A stretch of DNA of 19,979 nucleotides from CAWUJK01 sp963922865 (GCA_963922865.1 CAWUJK010000025.1:1-19979); one strand, 5' to 3'; shown: positions 1 through 12,049, counted from the stretch's first letter. Notes: generated by a model not told the origin, from the letters alone. Program-made: numbers and translations.

Positions 1-134
1 TTACGGTTTTTCGGTTAGGTGTATAAAGGATTAATTATTGCTCAAAGAGTTTGAAAAACGATTTGTTAGCAATATTTATACAGAGAATAAGCCAACTTTA
101 GTCGGTAAATTCGTCTTTTTGGCTCTTATTCTCT
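1..134 (+). other. Structured non-coding region, possible 3' end of an RNA gene
   Basis: No reading frame is open here under the UGA=Gly code, and CGG triplets, otherwise absent from coding frames of this window, occur. Two stem-loops abut. The first pairs GTATAAA (21-27) with TTTATAC (75-81) and ATTGCT (37-42) with AGCAAT (67-72). The second pairs AGAGAATAAGCCAA (82-95) with TTGGCTCTTATTCTCT (119-134), with a bulge. This is more GC-rich and more structured than the flanking intergenic DNA, as expected for a stable RNA cut by the window edge. I could not match it to tmRNA, RNase P RNA, SRP RNA or 5S/23S rRNA ends. Strand is assumed from the neighbours. From 135 to 221 I see only A/T-rich sequence. 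Confidence 0.3.
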
Positions 135-221
135 TTATGATCTAAGCGAGTCATTTTTAGAAATTGAATTATTAATTTTAAATGAAACTCAAATAATTTT
201 TTAATTATAAATACAAAACCA

Positions 222-255
222 AATGAACATAGCATTCTATGTTCATTATATTTTC
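222..255 (+). terminator. Hairpin terminator upstream of gene 1
   Basis: A perfect 11-bp inverted repeat, AATGAACATAG (222-232) and CTATGTTCATT (237-247), with a CATT loop, is followed by ATATTTTC. The T tract is weak and the stem A/T-rich, so efficiency is uncertain. It would end transcription coming from the structured region at the window start. Confidence 0.45.
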
Positions 256-271
256 AAAAAACTCAATACTC

Positions 272-300
272 TTGCAAAAAAATTTTATATATGTTAAACT
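272..300 (+). promoter_or_regulatory. Sigma70-type promoter of gene 1
   Basis: TTGCAA (272-277), 17-bp spacer, TAAACT (295-300), preceded by TATGT so that it forms an extended -10 (TATGTTAAACT). The expected start of transcription near 307 leaves a leader of about 25 nt before the ATG at 332. It matches the promoters at 2110, 11485 and 12073 in spacing and -10 wording. An alternative TATAAT at 311-316 has no good -35 box. Confidence 0.6.
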
Positions 301-331
301 TAAAAAAGTTTATAATATAAAAATATAAAAA

Positions 332-2086
332 ATGCCAGAAAACATTTGAGACAAACTAGAAACAAAAGAAGATATTACTCCAAGAGAAGCTCAAAATAAT
401 GAAACATTAAAAAATAAGGACTACATATGATTTGATGACCTTCGAAAAAACTTTGAAACAAAAGAACACGAAAGTATTAAAAACCTATTAGACTTAGTTT
501 GAGGATATATAGATGCAAGACTTTCTAAAGAATTTTCTCTGCAAGAAAAAAATTCTATTAAACTAATAATTTTTTCTCAAACAGAAAAAGAACTAAATTT
601 ATGAAATCTAGCTTGAAAAACAGTGGAAAAACTATTAAAACCACTTAAATCAATGATAGATTCTTTCAGTTTGGAAGAAAAAACATTAGAACAAGCAAAA
701 CAAAACTTTGATCAAATATCATTAGAATTTGATAATTTATGACTAGGAAATTTGAGAGGAATAATAGATAAAAAAATCGAAAAAGTAAATGAAACCAAGA
801 AAAAAATACCCACTAAAAATTTTGAAAAACTAAATGATGTTTTAGATATATTTAACCCAAATAGAGAAAAATTAAATGAAAAAGATATATTAAATAAAAT
901 AAAAGAAAAAACCAATAAACTTTCAGGATACCTAAATAAATCAAAAGAAATATGAAGTGATGTATCAAATTCACTTGATTTACTACCAGCATGATTTTGA
1001 GAATATATTAAAGACTGGATATCAAAAACAATAAAACAAGGATGAATTTTATGATTTATACTATGATTTATTTTTGGAGAAAATCTTGAAAAAAACGATA
1101 AATTCGCAAAACCAACAAAAAATCTATTTAATTATTACCAGAAACAAGAATCTATACTTAAAAAATCAAATATAGATGAAGAAAAATTAAAAAACTTAGA
1201 GCCCAAAAAACTAGAAAAATTTTATAAATTTTTAGAAAACGAAAAAATAGATTATCAACAAGAAAATTTTTGGGAAGAATTATTTTCTTGAAAAACCAAA
1301 AATAACAAAACAAAAAAATTAAACGACTTACTAAAAAAACAAAATTGAAAAATCTTAGAAAAAAACGATTGAATAGATGAACTATTAGAAAAATTAAACT
1401 CAAGCTGAAGTTTATACAACCAAGAAAAAATAAAACAACAAGAATTAGAGTTGCAACAAGCAAGTTTAAACTCTCAAAATTCAAGTGAAAAATTAGTATT
1501 GACAACAACAGCAGTTTCAACCGCCCAACAAGCAATACAAAAAGCAGAACAAAATTTAGCACAAACACAAGCAGAACTTAAAAAATATAATCAAACACCA
1601 GAAAAAAAACAAAATCTAGAGTCTCAATTTAAGCAAGCTCAAATAGATTTAGAAAAAGCCAAATCCATAGAACAGGAAAAAATAAGACAAGCAGAAATGG
1701 CAAAAAAACAAGCAAAAATTGATAAACAAAAATTTCAAGAAAAACAATTTGAGACATCTATAAACACAATTTGAACAAACAAAGAAATTAAATTTGAAGC
1801 AAAAACATATAAAATTGAATTTCAATGAAGCAATACTTTAGTCTTATGAGACAAGAAATACAAATTGAGCCTTATATCTTTAGAACATAATATTGAAATA
1901 TTAAAAAAAATAGAACTACACTGAAACAATGTTATGGCTGAATATAAAACATGAATATTCACCACAGAGAAAACTCAAATAAAAACACAAACCCTAAAAG
2001 AAATACTAAAGTCACTTTTGCAAAAAAATGAATATGAACAAAAAGTAGAGTGAAAACCAGCTAAATTTATAGTTAAACAATTATAA
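332..2086 (+). CDS. Uncharacterised coiled-coil protein, 584 aa (gene 1)
   Basis: Open from ATG 332 to TAA 2084-2086 when TGA is read as Gly. I do not recognise a family. Residues 1-230 are charged and probably helical. A short Gly-rich hydrophobic stretch, GGILGFILGFIFG, lies at about 237-249 and may be a membrane anchor or hairpin. A Gln/Lys/Ala/Glu-rich coiled coil runs from about 365 to 478. The last roughly 105 residues look like a compact beta-containing domain ('KEIKFEAKTYKIEF', 'NTLVLGDKKYKLSL'). No signal peptide and no cysteine codon were found. The start is fixed by the promoter just upstream; there is no Shine-Dalgarno. Residue 38 is the only CGA codon in the window. It is its own transcription unit, ended by the hairpin at 2090. 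The gene is secure; the function is unknown. Confidence 0.88.
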
Positions 2087-2089
2087 CAT

Positions 2090-2125
2090 AAAAAGTCAAG
2101 CACAAATAATTGCTCGGCTTTTTTT
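2090..2125 (+). terminator. Rho-independent terminator of gene 1
   Basis: AAAAAGTC-A-AGCA (2090-2102) pairs with TGCT-C-GGCTTTTT (2111-2123), with one A/C mismatch and an 8-nt loop, and runs into a T tract. It starts 3 nt after the stop codon of gene 1. Its 3' arm also forms the -35 box of the next promoter. Confidence 0.75.
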
Positions 2126-2138
2126 AATATGTTAAAAT
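2110..2138 (+). promoter_or_regulatory. Sigma70-type promoter of genes 2-3-4
   Basis: TTGCTC (2110-2115), 17-bp spacer, TAAAAT (2133-2138) inside the extended -10 TATGTTAAAAT. The -35 box sits in the 3' arm of the gene 1 terminator. Transcription should start near 2145, about 37 nt before the ATG at 2182. Confidence 0.65.
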
Positions 2139-2181
2139 AATAAAGAACATAAGTTTTAATTTAAATATATAAAAAAAAATT

Positions 2182-5100
2182 ATGCCTAGAACTGAAAGAC
2201 TTAGAATTAATGATAATCCTGAACAAGAAACTAGATTGACTCAAAAGTGAGATACTCCACAATGAGTTGTTCAGGAAACTCAAGAAAAGCTTTCTCAACA
2301 AGAAATGCAATTAACTGATTCTAGTTTAGAAAAACTTTGAAAATCAAGAAGTGAGGCTTTAAAATTGGCAAAAAAAGTTTTGAATATAAACGATCCTTTA
2401 GATTTTGAGGTATTTAAAAATAGAATAGAAAAATACCAAGAAAAACACAATATTTGAGTTGATTGAAAAATCTGAAAAGAAACCTTTGTTGAGATGGAAA
2501 TAGAATGATTAAAAGAGCAAGTAATTAAAAATATCAATACTATATGAATATCGTCAAATTCTATAAAAAAAATAGAATATGCTTTAGAAAATGCAAACCC
2601 TATTTGAAAAAATATAAGGGAAACTTTAATAGTTGTAGAATGATTTAAACAAAACAGTCCTTTAGCTTGAGATAACAAATACAAAGAACTATTTGAAAAG
2701 CTAGAAAAATTTAAAACTAATCCTTCCAATTTAAGTAGAGCACAAGACTTAGTTGATAAAAATTCACAAAAAGTAGAGAGTCTTTACTTAACATTAACAG
2801 ATAAAAATACATCGATAACTGATAAGATAGGAAAAATAGTAAAAGACCCTACTGTTTTAATGCTTGGTTGAGTGCTATTTCTTTTTTGAGTATTTTGATC
2901 AGATTCAAAATATACCAACTCATTTATAAAAAGACTTGGATGGATAGTTTGAGCTTGAGTTTTTTGAAAATCAATATGGAATAAAATATGAGTTGATGAA
3001 ATAATAGAAGATGTTTCTAGCTCAACAAAATCATGAATATTAAAAGACCTTTGAGAAAATATTAAAAAAGGTGCTGTAAAATGAGGAGCTTGAACAAAAA
3101 AATTTTTTGAAACCACTTTTCCAGAAACATTTTCTAGTATATCTGATGGTCTTTGAGAGCAATTTGCAAATACTATTAGCGCTATTTCAAAATATAATGA
3201 TTGATTAAAATGAGCCAGTGATACAAAAAAATATTATATAGAAGAAGATAAGCTATGAGTTTTAGTTTGAGATTTATTATGAGATGAAAAATTTTTAAAT
3301 ACATCAAAAAGTGATTTACAAAATATAAACTCTAAGCAAAGCTTAAATCCATATATAAAAGATAAAACCAAAAAAGCCTTAAATGATGCAAATATTTGAG
3401 ATAGTCAAATTAATTCTTTTGTTCAAAAACATCTTTTTTCTAATAGCTTTAAACCAAATGATGAGCAAGTATCTGATATAATTTTAACACAAACAATGAA
3501 AGACTCTCTTAGAGATATAATAACAAATGATTCAGATAAAATTATAAACACAAACACTAAACTTGATAAAGAAATAAAAAAAGATTTGGCATGACTTATT
3601 AACTCAACTAAACCAGAAATAAAAAATATTTGAAAACATTTAAGAAACTCGCTAAACTCTTGAGAATTAGATGAATTTAAATTAGAAAATTTTCCAAGTA
3701 TAAAACCAGCAGACAAAAATAAAATACAATCCTTGATAAAAAAGTTTAAATATATATTAGCATGAGAAAAATATATTGGTAAACAAATAGAAAAGATAGA
3801 AAATATAAGCATAATTTCAAATTGAGATTATAGTGATACCAAGCAAACCCTAGAACAAAAATTAGCATTACTAGAAAAATCAAGCTTAGAATCTTCAAAA
3901 ATCCAAACTTACGATTTTTCTATAGATAATTTTGAAGATGCTAAAAGTAGAAAAAAACAAGAAATATTAAAAGCAGCTAAAGCTTTATCCATAGCTACAC
4001 TTAGTTTAGCTTGAGTCCAAATTGATATAAATGCACAAGTAAAAAATCTAGATAAACAAGCAAAAATAATAGAAGATAAAGAAACACTGAATCAAATAGA
4101 GTTAAGCGATATACCAAGTGTTGATAAAACACCAATAGACTTTAAAAAATGGTATGAAAACAATGAAGAAAAAATAAAAAGGGCAGAAGAAATTCTAGAA
4201 AAATATAAAAATGCTTCATGAACAAATCAAGAAACTACAGTAAAAAATATAGCACAAGAAATTTTATCTAAGTACAAAAAAAATGATACACTTTGAATAG
4301 AGAGTTGATTATTTCAAAGTAATTATGAAAAAGTAAAAGAAAAATACTCTCAAAAAATTACAAAACTAAACTGAGAAATAAGCTCAGTAAATGTATCTCA
4401 AACAGCACTATTTTCAAAATCAAAAACTAAATTGGAAGAAATCAAACAAAAGTATAATGATTTATTACCCTGAATTATTTGAATCACCATTAATGATATA
4501 CAACAACAATCTAAAAATATATTTAATCAATTATTTACGACTCTTATTGATGTAGAAGTTTCTTCAGATGCTTTTGTATATTTGGATGATAAACTAGAAA
4601 GTTCTAGCCCAAATTTAAAAACATCTCAACTTTTAGATAGTATCAAAACACAAATAAAAAAATTGGAACAAAACTATAGTGTTCAAGTTGATTTATCTAA
4701 TATTGAACCTAACAACACACAAGAAATTAAAACTATAATAGAAAATATAAAACAAAATCATTTACTTGTATCCAATTTTGAAAATGATGATGTGATAGAA
4801 GAAAAAGTAGAAAAAATAAGAGAACAAGTTCAAAAAATAGTAAGAAAATATATTTCTTATATAAACTCCCAAAATAGTCTTGAATGACTAAAAAAAGCTA
4901 AGACAAATTATGATGAAAATGTAGATGTTCTTTGAACTTACACAAACTCTCAACCATGAATATTAAATAGTATTAGCTCTATGTTTGAAGATTCAGCAAT
5001 AGAAATAGCCTATGAAGAAAAATTGAAAGAACTTAACCCAAAAATCCAACAATCTATTAAAACGAATCCTGAACTAAAACAAAAATTAGTAGATTGGGGA

Positions 5101-5301
5101 GTTCTATGATTCTTTCAAAAATATAGTAGTATTTGAGTTATAGATAATATAAATAAAAAAATGTGAGAAACTACCAAATTGATTGAGCTTAAAAATAATC
5201 TAGAAATAGTAAGAAAAATGTATGAAAATGATAACTCTCAAACACAACTTATAACAGATATTGATTTGATTTTAGAACAAATAAATAATTATATTAAATA
5301 A
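2182..5301 (+). CDS. Uncharacterised large helical protein with membrane hairpin, 1039 aa (gene 2)
   Basis: Open from ATG 2182 to TAA 5299-5301 with TGA as Gly. No family recognised. Residues 1-220 are soluble and charged. Two Gly-rich hydrophobic segments, MLGGVLFLFGVFG (about 227-239) and LGWIVGAGVFG (about 252-262), separated by a polar turn, suggest a re-entrant or two-pass hairpin. The remaining about 770 residues are mostly Lys/Glu/Asn/Ser-rich predicted helix with short coiled-coil stretches. No signal peptide and no Cys codon found. First gene of a tight operon: gene 3 begins 8 nt after its stop. The layout (about 230-residue head, hydrophobic hairpin, long helical tail) is shared with genes 1 and 3, although I see no clear sequence identity. 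Alternatives such as a phage tape-measure protein were considered, but no phage neighbours are present. Confidence 0.88.
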
Positions 5302-5309
5302 AAAGAATT

Positions 5310-8300
5310 ATGTCATTTACAAATGCTATAGAATGAAAAAAAACAGATACACAAAATAATGTGCTACCAACTCAAAATAACAGTATTAATTTTGATTCTG
5401 TTGTTAAGTGACTTAAAAATAATAGTGATATTAGTATCTCTACTCTTTGATTTTCATTAGAAAAAATTTGAAAAACATTAAATGATAAAAATGCAGCTGA
5501 AGTTAATACTATTGTTTTAAAACTTAGTAAAGCTAGTAAATATAGTGAAATAAGAGATTATATAGCTAGCATAGAGGAGATTTGAAAAAAATATGAAGCT
5601 CAAAAAAATCAAGCTACAAATTTCGTATGAGTTCAAGAAAAAGGTTTTCTTGAAAGTATAATTTCAGACGTTAAATGATTTATTCTAGATTCACCTTCTC
5701 TTAATAAAATACAAGAAATTGATATAGACTGAAAAGTTGAAAATATGGATGAGTTTAATAAAAAACTTGCTAGTTTAATTGATGTAGTTAAGGATGACTC
5801 AAAATTTCAAAAATTAGATTCTGAAAGTAGATCTAAAATTATATCATGACTTGAAAAGATTTGAACTTGATTAGAGAGGCAAACAAATAAAACTTTAGAT
5901 TTTTTAGATAATAAGATAAATTCCTTAGCTGAGCAAATAGAATCTCAAAATGAATGAATAATTAACTTAACTATTCAGTGAGAGTCTATAACTTTTAACT
6001 CTAAAGAAGAAGCATTCGAATTTGTGCAAATGCTAAAAGAGGAAGCTGAATGAGAATTCCAATCTATTATGACCGATTTAGCCGAAATGGTATGATCAAC
6101 TTTATTTTTTATGTTTTCTAGTGATTTACCATTTAAGCCATATATTTGGACTAAAGATTCTATACACGATTGAATTGATAGTTATAAAGATAATGACCCT
6201 TGGTTTTATCTTATTATATATTGACTTCAATCACTCTTCTTTATTGTAACTTCTATTAATTATACTGAAACTATATATAGAAGAATTTATAGGGACATAC
6301 TTGGTAAAATGTGAATTAAAAGATATCAACTTTGAGAATTTAGTAAGACTAGATTGGTTTTTCAATCATGAGAATCACAAAAAGAAGTGGAAAGAAAAGA
6401 AAGATATAATAGAAGATTAGACGCTTATGATTATTTGAAAAATAATTTATTTAAGATAGAGCCTAAAAATAGAAATGCTTATTTAAAAGAATTAGATAGT
6501 ATAGAATCATATATAAATATAGATTCTAAAACTTTTTGGCTAAAATTTGAAGCTTTAAAGGAAGAGAGATGACTTACTTGAAGAGTTATTAATACTTTTA
6601 AATATTGACCTAAATTTACTCCTTGGGATATAGAAAGATCTCAATCTAGTTTTCTAAATACTAATCATAATAAACCTCTTGAAAATATTAAAAAATGACT
6701 TGAATATGCTTTTGATTGAGTAGAAGTTTCTCAATTAGATGATTGAAATAGAACTATTAATGTGTGAGAAGAATCTAAAGCAATAAAAGATCTTAGAAGC
6801 TATATTGAATCAATAGAGGATTCTAATAGAAGAAAAACAACTATAGATAACTTAGATAAGTTTTTAGAATCATTAAAGACAGAACCTATGTCTGCTTTTA
6901 ATATTAAATGACAACTATATAATATCATTGAAAATAATTATTATGATAAAGATAATATTATTAATGAAATAAATAAAAAATACTTCAAGAATATTGATGT
7001 AGATGATTTAGAAAGAAGATGATATTTCAAATGGGTTTTGGGGTCATATGATAGTTTTAAATGAAAGTTATGAGAATTTAATAAGCATATGGTTGAAGTT
7101 TGGTGAAAATACGCACCAACCTCTCTTACTTCATGACAAGCATTAGCTATAAAGTGGAGAGAAGCTGTAAAAAAAGGAGAATGGGAGTGAGACTTAGAAG
7201 AAGTAAAATCTATGTTTAGTAAGATTGATTCTGGTAAATTAAAACTTAATACTCAATTCCCTGGTTATAATAAATTTTTTATACCTGTTGGTTTATTTAA
7301 ATCCATTTTTTGAAAATATTGAATTGAAATGCCAAGTATTTCTAATTTAGATAGATATGGTAGTTCTATAAAAAACAAAGCATTTGAAGATATACTAAAA
7401 AAATGATCAGAGTTTTGAGAACATCTAAAAAAAGCTAAAGAAATATTTTCTCAAGAATTATCAGAAAATCTTGCTCATGTTTTTAATTTAGATTCTGATA
7501 GATTTCCACCAAAACAAGAGAAACTTTTTGAAAAAATATATCAAGATTTAAAAAAATCAGTAGAATCCGGAGAGTATAAATTAACCCCAGATCAAGTTAA
7601 ACTAGAATTTGTTAAAATGTATAATTGATATTTAACTAACCAAAGAGTACTTTTAGAAATTTCTAATTCTTTTAGCAACAGTGAACAAAAAACTGAAAGA
7701 ATTCAAAGTTTTATTAAAAAAGTAGAAACAGGAAAGTGGATTTGAACACCAGATGATTTAGAAGAAACGATAAAAGCTTTAAAATCTAAGTGATTAACCA
7801 AAGAACATTATGATTTTTTGAATACTATAAAACCTAATGAAGAGATAAAGCAGTTTTTAAATGATATTAGCACTTGAAATGTTTGAGAAGATACTCTAGA
7901 AAGCTATAAAAAAATTAATGAATTACTATTTTCTTCGGTAAAACAAATGGTAGAGGAAAACGAAGAATTATCAAAGACATCTACTGGGAAAAATATACTT
8001 AACTTAGATATTAACGAAATCAAAAAAATAGTAATAGCTCAATCTGCAATTGATGAGAACTCAGATTTTTGACAAAAACTACTTGATTTTAGCTGAGCAT
8101 TAAATGATTTTGTTATCCAGAATACATTACTCAATTCAAAACTATTTTTATTAGATATAGAAGAAGAAATTAAAAAAATTAATGAATCATGAACAAGATT
8201 AAAAGAAATAGATTTTGCAAATGAAAAATTCTGAATTTTTGAATCCGATGGTAAAATTAGCCTTGATTCTTATAAATCAAACGAATTAGAGTTAGTAAAA

Positions 8301-9452
8301 TTACTTAAAACTCTAAATTGAGATAATAGCTCTTTAGGTAAACTATGAGCTTTATTTCAAACAATTAACAAAGATAATATAAACTACACTTCCACTGAAT
8401 TTTTTGATGAACTTAATAAAGCCTTATGAGTAAATTTTGATATTGATGAAAATACTACAAGATCTGATTATAGATGATTAATCATTTCTGAAATAGAACC
8501 TAAATTGAAACTTATAGTTTCTGGTTTTGAATCTAAAAATCTAGAAGATAAAAAACGTATTACTGAGGAGTTAAAAAATATTTTATGAGTTAGTTTAAGT
8601 GATTTGAACTCTAAAACTACAACCTCATTAAAAAACGCTTGATTTAATATTTGATTTTATACTGATAAGATAGTTGCTTTCAACGAAGAAAAAAATCATC
8701 TAGAGGCAGAAGAATTAAGACTAAAAGCAGAACAAAGAGCAGAAAAGGCAAAACTAGAAGCAGAACAAAGAAAAGAAGATAGAAAAAGAAAAGAGCAACA
8801 AAGGATAGAAAAGGCAAAAAAAATAGATGAACAAAGAGCCAAAAAAGAAGCTGAGTTAAAGCAAATTAAAGAAAGGAAATTAGAACAAACACTAAACAAC
8901 CTTTCTAAAACAGAAGAAAAAATATCCTCTTTGAACGAAAATATTAAATACTTAGAGAATATTGAAATGACAGGTGATGAAGAAGAAATAAAAGAATTAC
9001 ACTCAGACTTTAGAAAAAGAAATATTCAATTAACCCTAAAAGTTTTTTGAAAAGAATTAGTTTTTCTTAAATCAGTATATAAAGCAGAAAACACTAAAAT
9101 TATTAATCAACAAATATCTAAACTTAAAATAGAACTAGGTCAAAAAGAAAACGAAAAACTAAAACTAGAAACCGATTTATTCAAATTAGAAAAACCAAAG
9201 CAGTATTTTAATGCCTTATTGGAGAACTTCATGGAAAAACTAGATGATAAATGATTTGATAACTCTGTTATAAGAGACGCTTTAAAAAATAAAAAAGCTA
9301 TTAGTCTAATAAACCAATGAGAAGTTGATGAAGCATTCTCTCATATAGAAAAATATATGACTAAAAAATGGAATACTTTAGGCCTAGACACAAGTATCCC
9401 AAAAAATATTTGGGATGAGATAAAAAATAGATGATTTACAATTACTAGATAA
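5310..9452 (+). CDS. Uncharacterised giant coiled-coil membrane protein, 1380 aa (gene 3)
   Basis: Open from ATG 5310 to TAA 9450-9452 with TGA as Gly; the longest gene here. No family recognised. Residues 1-255 are helical and charged. Two hydrophobic segments follow: about 258-275 ('MVGSTLFFMFSS') and about 298-316 ('WFYLIIYGLQSLFFIVTS'). The loop between them, about 22 residues, is polar. Residues 320-1120 form a long mixed polar region. Residues about 1127-1297 are a strong Glu/Lys/Ala/Arg coiled coil ('EEKNHLEAEELRLKAEQ'), then a short C-terminal domain. No Cys codon found and no signal peptide. Middle gene of the 2-3-4 operon: 8 nt after gene 2 and 3 nt before gene 4, so the three products are probably made together. 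It contains the only CGT codon I saw. Function unknown; a cell-envelope scaffold or tether fits the shape but is inference. Confidence 0.88.
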
Positions 9453-9455
9453 AAC

Positions 9456-11495
9456 ATGAGCACATCAAATAAAATTTCTACAAAACCATCAACCCAAAAT
9501 GAAAATTTTGAGTCTTTAAACTATATAGAATTTTATTGAGGAACAGAAATTCTAGCTACATTAATTCATTATTATAGTGAAACATTATTTTATAATAATC
9601 TAAATTTAAGCGTTTTAAGAAAATCAATACTAAAAAAATTAGACCTAAAACAATTAACACAAGAAAATATAGTCTCAACAAAAATGCAAAACTCAACTAT
9701 ATTTATATATTTAGACAGCTGAGAAAATATCCAAATAAGTATTGATTCATTAAAACAAGATAGACAAAGAGAAATACTTTGAAATACAAGTAAACAAAAA
9801 ACACAAGAAAACGTAAAAAAACTACAAAATGCAATAGAGCAAATATACTCAAACAATAGCTGATATATATACAATTCTGAAATAAACAATGAAGACAAAA
9901 TAGACATTGAGTGATTTTGAGAAAACTTAAACCTTTTAGAAATAAAAAAACTTTTAGACAAAGAAAGCTCAAAACTTAAAAAAATATATAAAATCACTTG
10001 AGAAAGCCAAGAGTATATAGCACTCCTAAAAACAGAACTAAAATTTTATGTTGGAATTTGAGACAAATACGAATGAGCAGCTAGATATTTTTCAATGAAC
10101 CAGAAGCAAATAGACCAAAAAGTAAGAAAACTTTCAAATACCATGAGTGTAGCAGATTTGATTGAATATATAAAACATAGCAATAAACAAATAGAAAATA
10201 ACTATAAAAAATCCCAAATGGTAAATCAAGTCAATACAAAATTTATTAACTCACTATGCAAAGCCACATTTGATAAACTAAAAAAACAAAACGCAAGCAA
10301 CACATACTTTATAAACTTTGCAAAAGCAGTAACATGAAGATGAAACCTTAAAATATACAGTTACGAAGAATATAATAAAAAAGACTCCTTCAACTATCAA
10401 GATCTAGAAATAGATGATTCATACAAACAAATAGACATGGCAAACAAAGCACTAATATTTGTTATGTATAGAAAAAATTGAATACTAGAAAAACTCAAAA
10501 AAACAAAATTAAAAGACTTCAAAATACAAGACGAAGAAATATGAAACAAAAAACCAAAACAAATATTGAGTGAATTTAAAACCCAGTTGTGAAAAATAAA
10601 TAAAAACGACCCAAACTACGCTCAAAACATTTTAATAAAATCATGATTTGATTCTTTGATTTGAACACAAAAAGAGTATAATAAACTCAACTTTGATGAA
10701 AAAGTATCTCTTTGAGCAATAGCAAGAATTACAAAAATTTTAAAAGACGCTAGTAGTGAAGATATACAAAACCCAGATTTTATAAAAGAAAAAGTATTAA
10801 AAACTACAAAAGAATCTTTTGAGCACTTAAACGATAGTTTTAGTGATAATCTAGATTGATGGTGATGAATCTTTTGAAAAGATGCAAAAGAACTATGACT
10901 CACTTGAGAATTTGCAGAAATATTTGATTTATACCAAGACATAAACTGAAACTCTTGACTTTTTGACCTTTGAGATAAAACTAAAGACAGCTATATTATT
11001 TCACTACCAACAGCTACAATTTTGTGAGTATGAATAATAGCAGGAGCAATTATATTGTGACCATTTTTAGTTTGAGCAGCAACAATATCTACCTGAGCAC
11101 TATTTATAGCCTGAGCTAAACTATGAGCAGTAGTTTGAGTAACAAGCGCCATAGTACAAACACAATGATACGACACCCAGCAAGAAGCAATAGTAGATAT
11201 ATCATCTCAAATTGGAGTAGATTCACTTTTAACATGAGCATTTACAATGGTATGACTTCCAGTAGTAGCAAAATATTGAAACATTAACCCAGACCTAATA
11301 TTTTCCAAAGCAGCTTGGGCAACTAAATCCGGATTAGCAGATAAATGATTTATATGATGAGAAATAGCTTTTACATGAATGATTGCTAGCCCTACAGTTT
11401 CTCATATAGTAAAACAATGGTATCCAGAAAACCATTTTGATACAGATAAAACCAGCTACCATGAACAATTAGAAAAACAAAAACTTGACAAATAA
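9456..11495 (+). CDS. Uncharacterised protein with Gly-rich hydrophobic C-terminus, 679 aa (gene 4)
   Basis: Open from ATG 9456 to TAA 11493-11495 with TGA as Gly. No family recognised. Residues 1-510 are Lys/Asn/Glu-rich and mostly helical, with one Cys. Residues about 519-567 are strongly hydrophobic and packed with GxxxG-like spacing ('GVGIIAGAIILGPFLVG', 'STGALFIAGAKLGAVVG'), followed by weaker hydrophobic patches near 590-605 and 632-652 and a polar tail. This resembles membrane-inserting or glycine-zipper helices and resembles gene 5 in style. Last gene of the 2-3-4 operon, 3 nt after gene 3. I see no terminator after it; the promoter for gene 5 begins inside its last codons. Function unknown. 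Confidence 0.87.
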
Positions 11496-11513
11496 ATTAT
11501 ACTGTGTTATAAT
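11485..11513 (+). promoter_or_regulatory. Perfect-consensus sigma70-type promoter of gene 5
   Basis: TTGACA (11485-11490), 17-bp spacer, TATAAT (11508-11513), in the extended form TGTGTTATAAT. Both hexamers are exact consensus, so gene 5 should be strongly expressed unless repressed. The -35 box lies in the last codons of gene 4. Transcription would start near 11520, about 28 nt before ATG 11548. Confidence 0.75.
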
Positions 11514-11547
11514 GATAATATATACTTAATATTTAATTTAAACAAAT

Positions 11548-12048
11548 ATGTGAATAATGCACTCTCCAAAATGGAAATTTGCTCAATGAGTATGAGTATT
11601 ACCAGCGGCATCAGTTTGAGTAGATCTTTGAATAAGCCAAGCAGTTTGAACTACAGCTTGAGCTGTATCCTGAGCAGTTGAACATGTTTTAAACTGGATA
11701 CCTGAACCAGTTAGCACTTATGCTCTACCAGCATTATGATGAGCCTGAGCTTGACTTTTATCAAACCAAATAATGAATGATTTATGAGTCCAAAAAAAGT
11801 GGCTTAAATATTGAGTAAATTGATTGGCAGTAGTTTGATGACTTGCATGATGATCAGCCCTAGCTCCTTACCTATTTACATGAGCAGCATGATACTGGGC
11901 ATGAAAACTTTGATGGAAATATGGAAAAGAAGCGCTTAAAAGATGAGTTTGAGCAGCTTGGTGACTTACTTGATGAGCAGTAGTATGATGAGCAAAATCA
12001 GCTTGGAAATGATTAAAATGACAGCAAAAAATAAACCCACAATTTTAA
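11548..12048 (+). CDS. Small Gly/Ala-rich hydrophobic protein, 166 aa (gene 5)
   Basis: Open from ATG 11548 to TAA 12046-12048 only if TGA is Gly. The protein has 33 glycines (20%), of which 32 are TGA and one GGA. Hydrophobic Gly/Ala segments at about 13-45, 64-75 ('LPALGGAGAGLL') and 91-120 ('GLAVVGGLAGGSALAPYLF') alternate with Trp/Lys-containing linkers, and the C-terminus has 'GLTGGAVVGGAKSAWKG'. This GxxxG-rich pattern is typical of self-associating membrane helices. No cleavable signal peptide and no Cys. An in-frame ATG at 11557 (residue 4) is an alternative start. It has its own consensus promoter and terminator, so it may be made in excess over genes 1-4 and 6. I do not recognise a family; a holin-like, pore-forming or structural membrane role is speculation. 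Confidence 0.82.
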
Positions 12049-12049
12049 G

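Noticed and set aside
2182..11495. Prophage structural module with a tape-measure protein
   Set aside because: Long helical proteins with hydrophobic segments resemble tape measures, but there is no capsid, terminase, portal, tail or integrase gene nearby.
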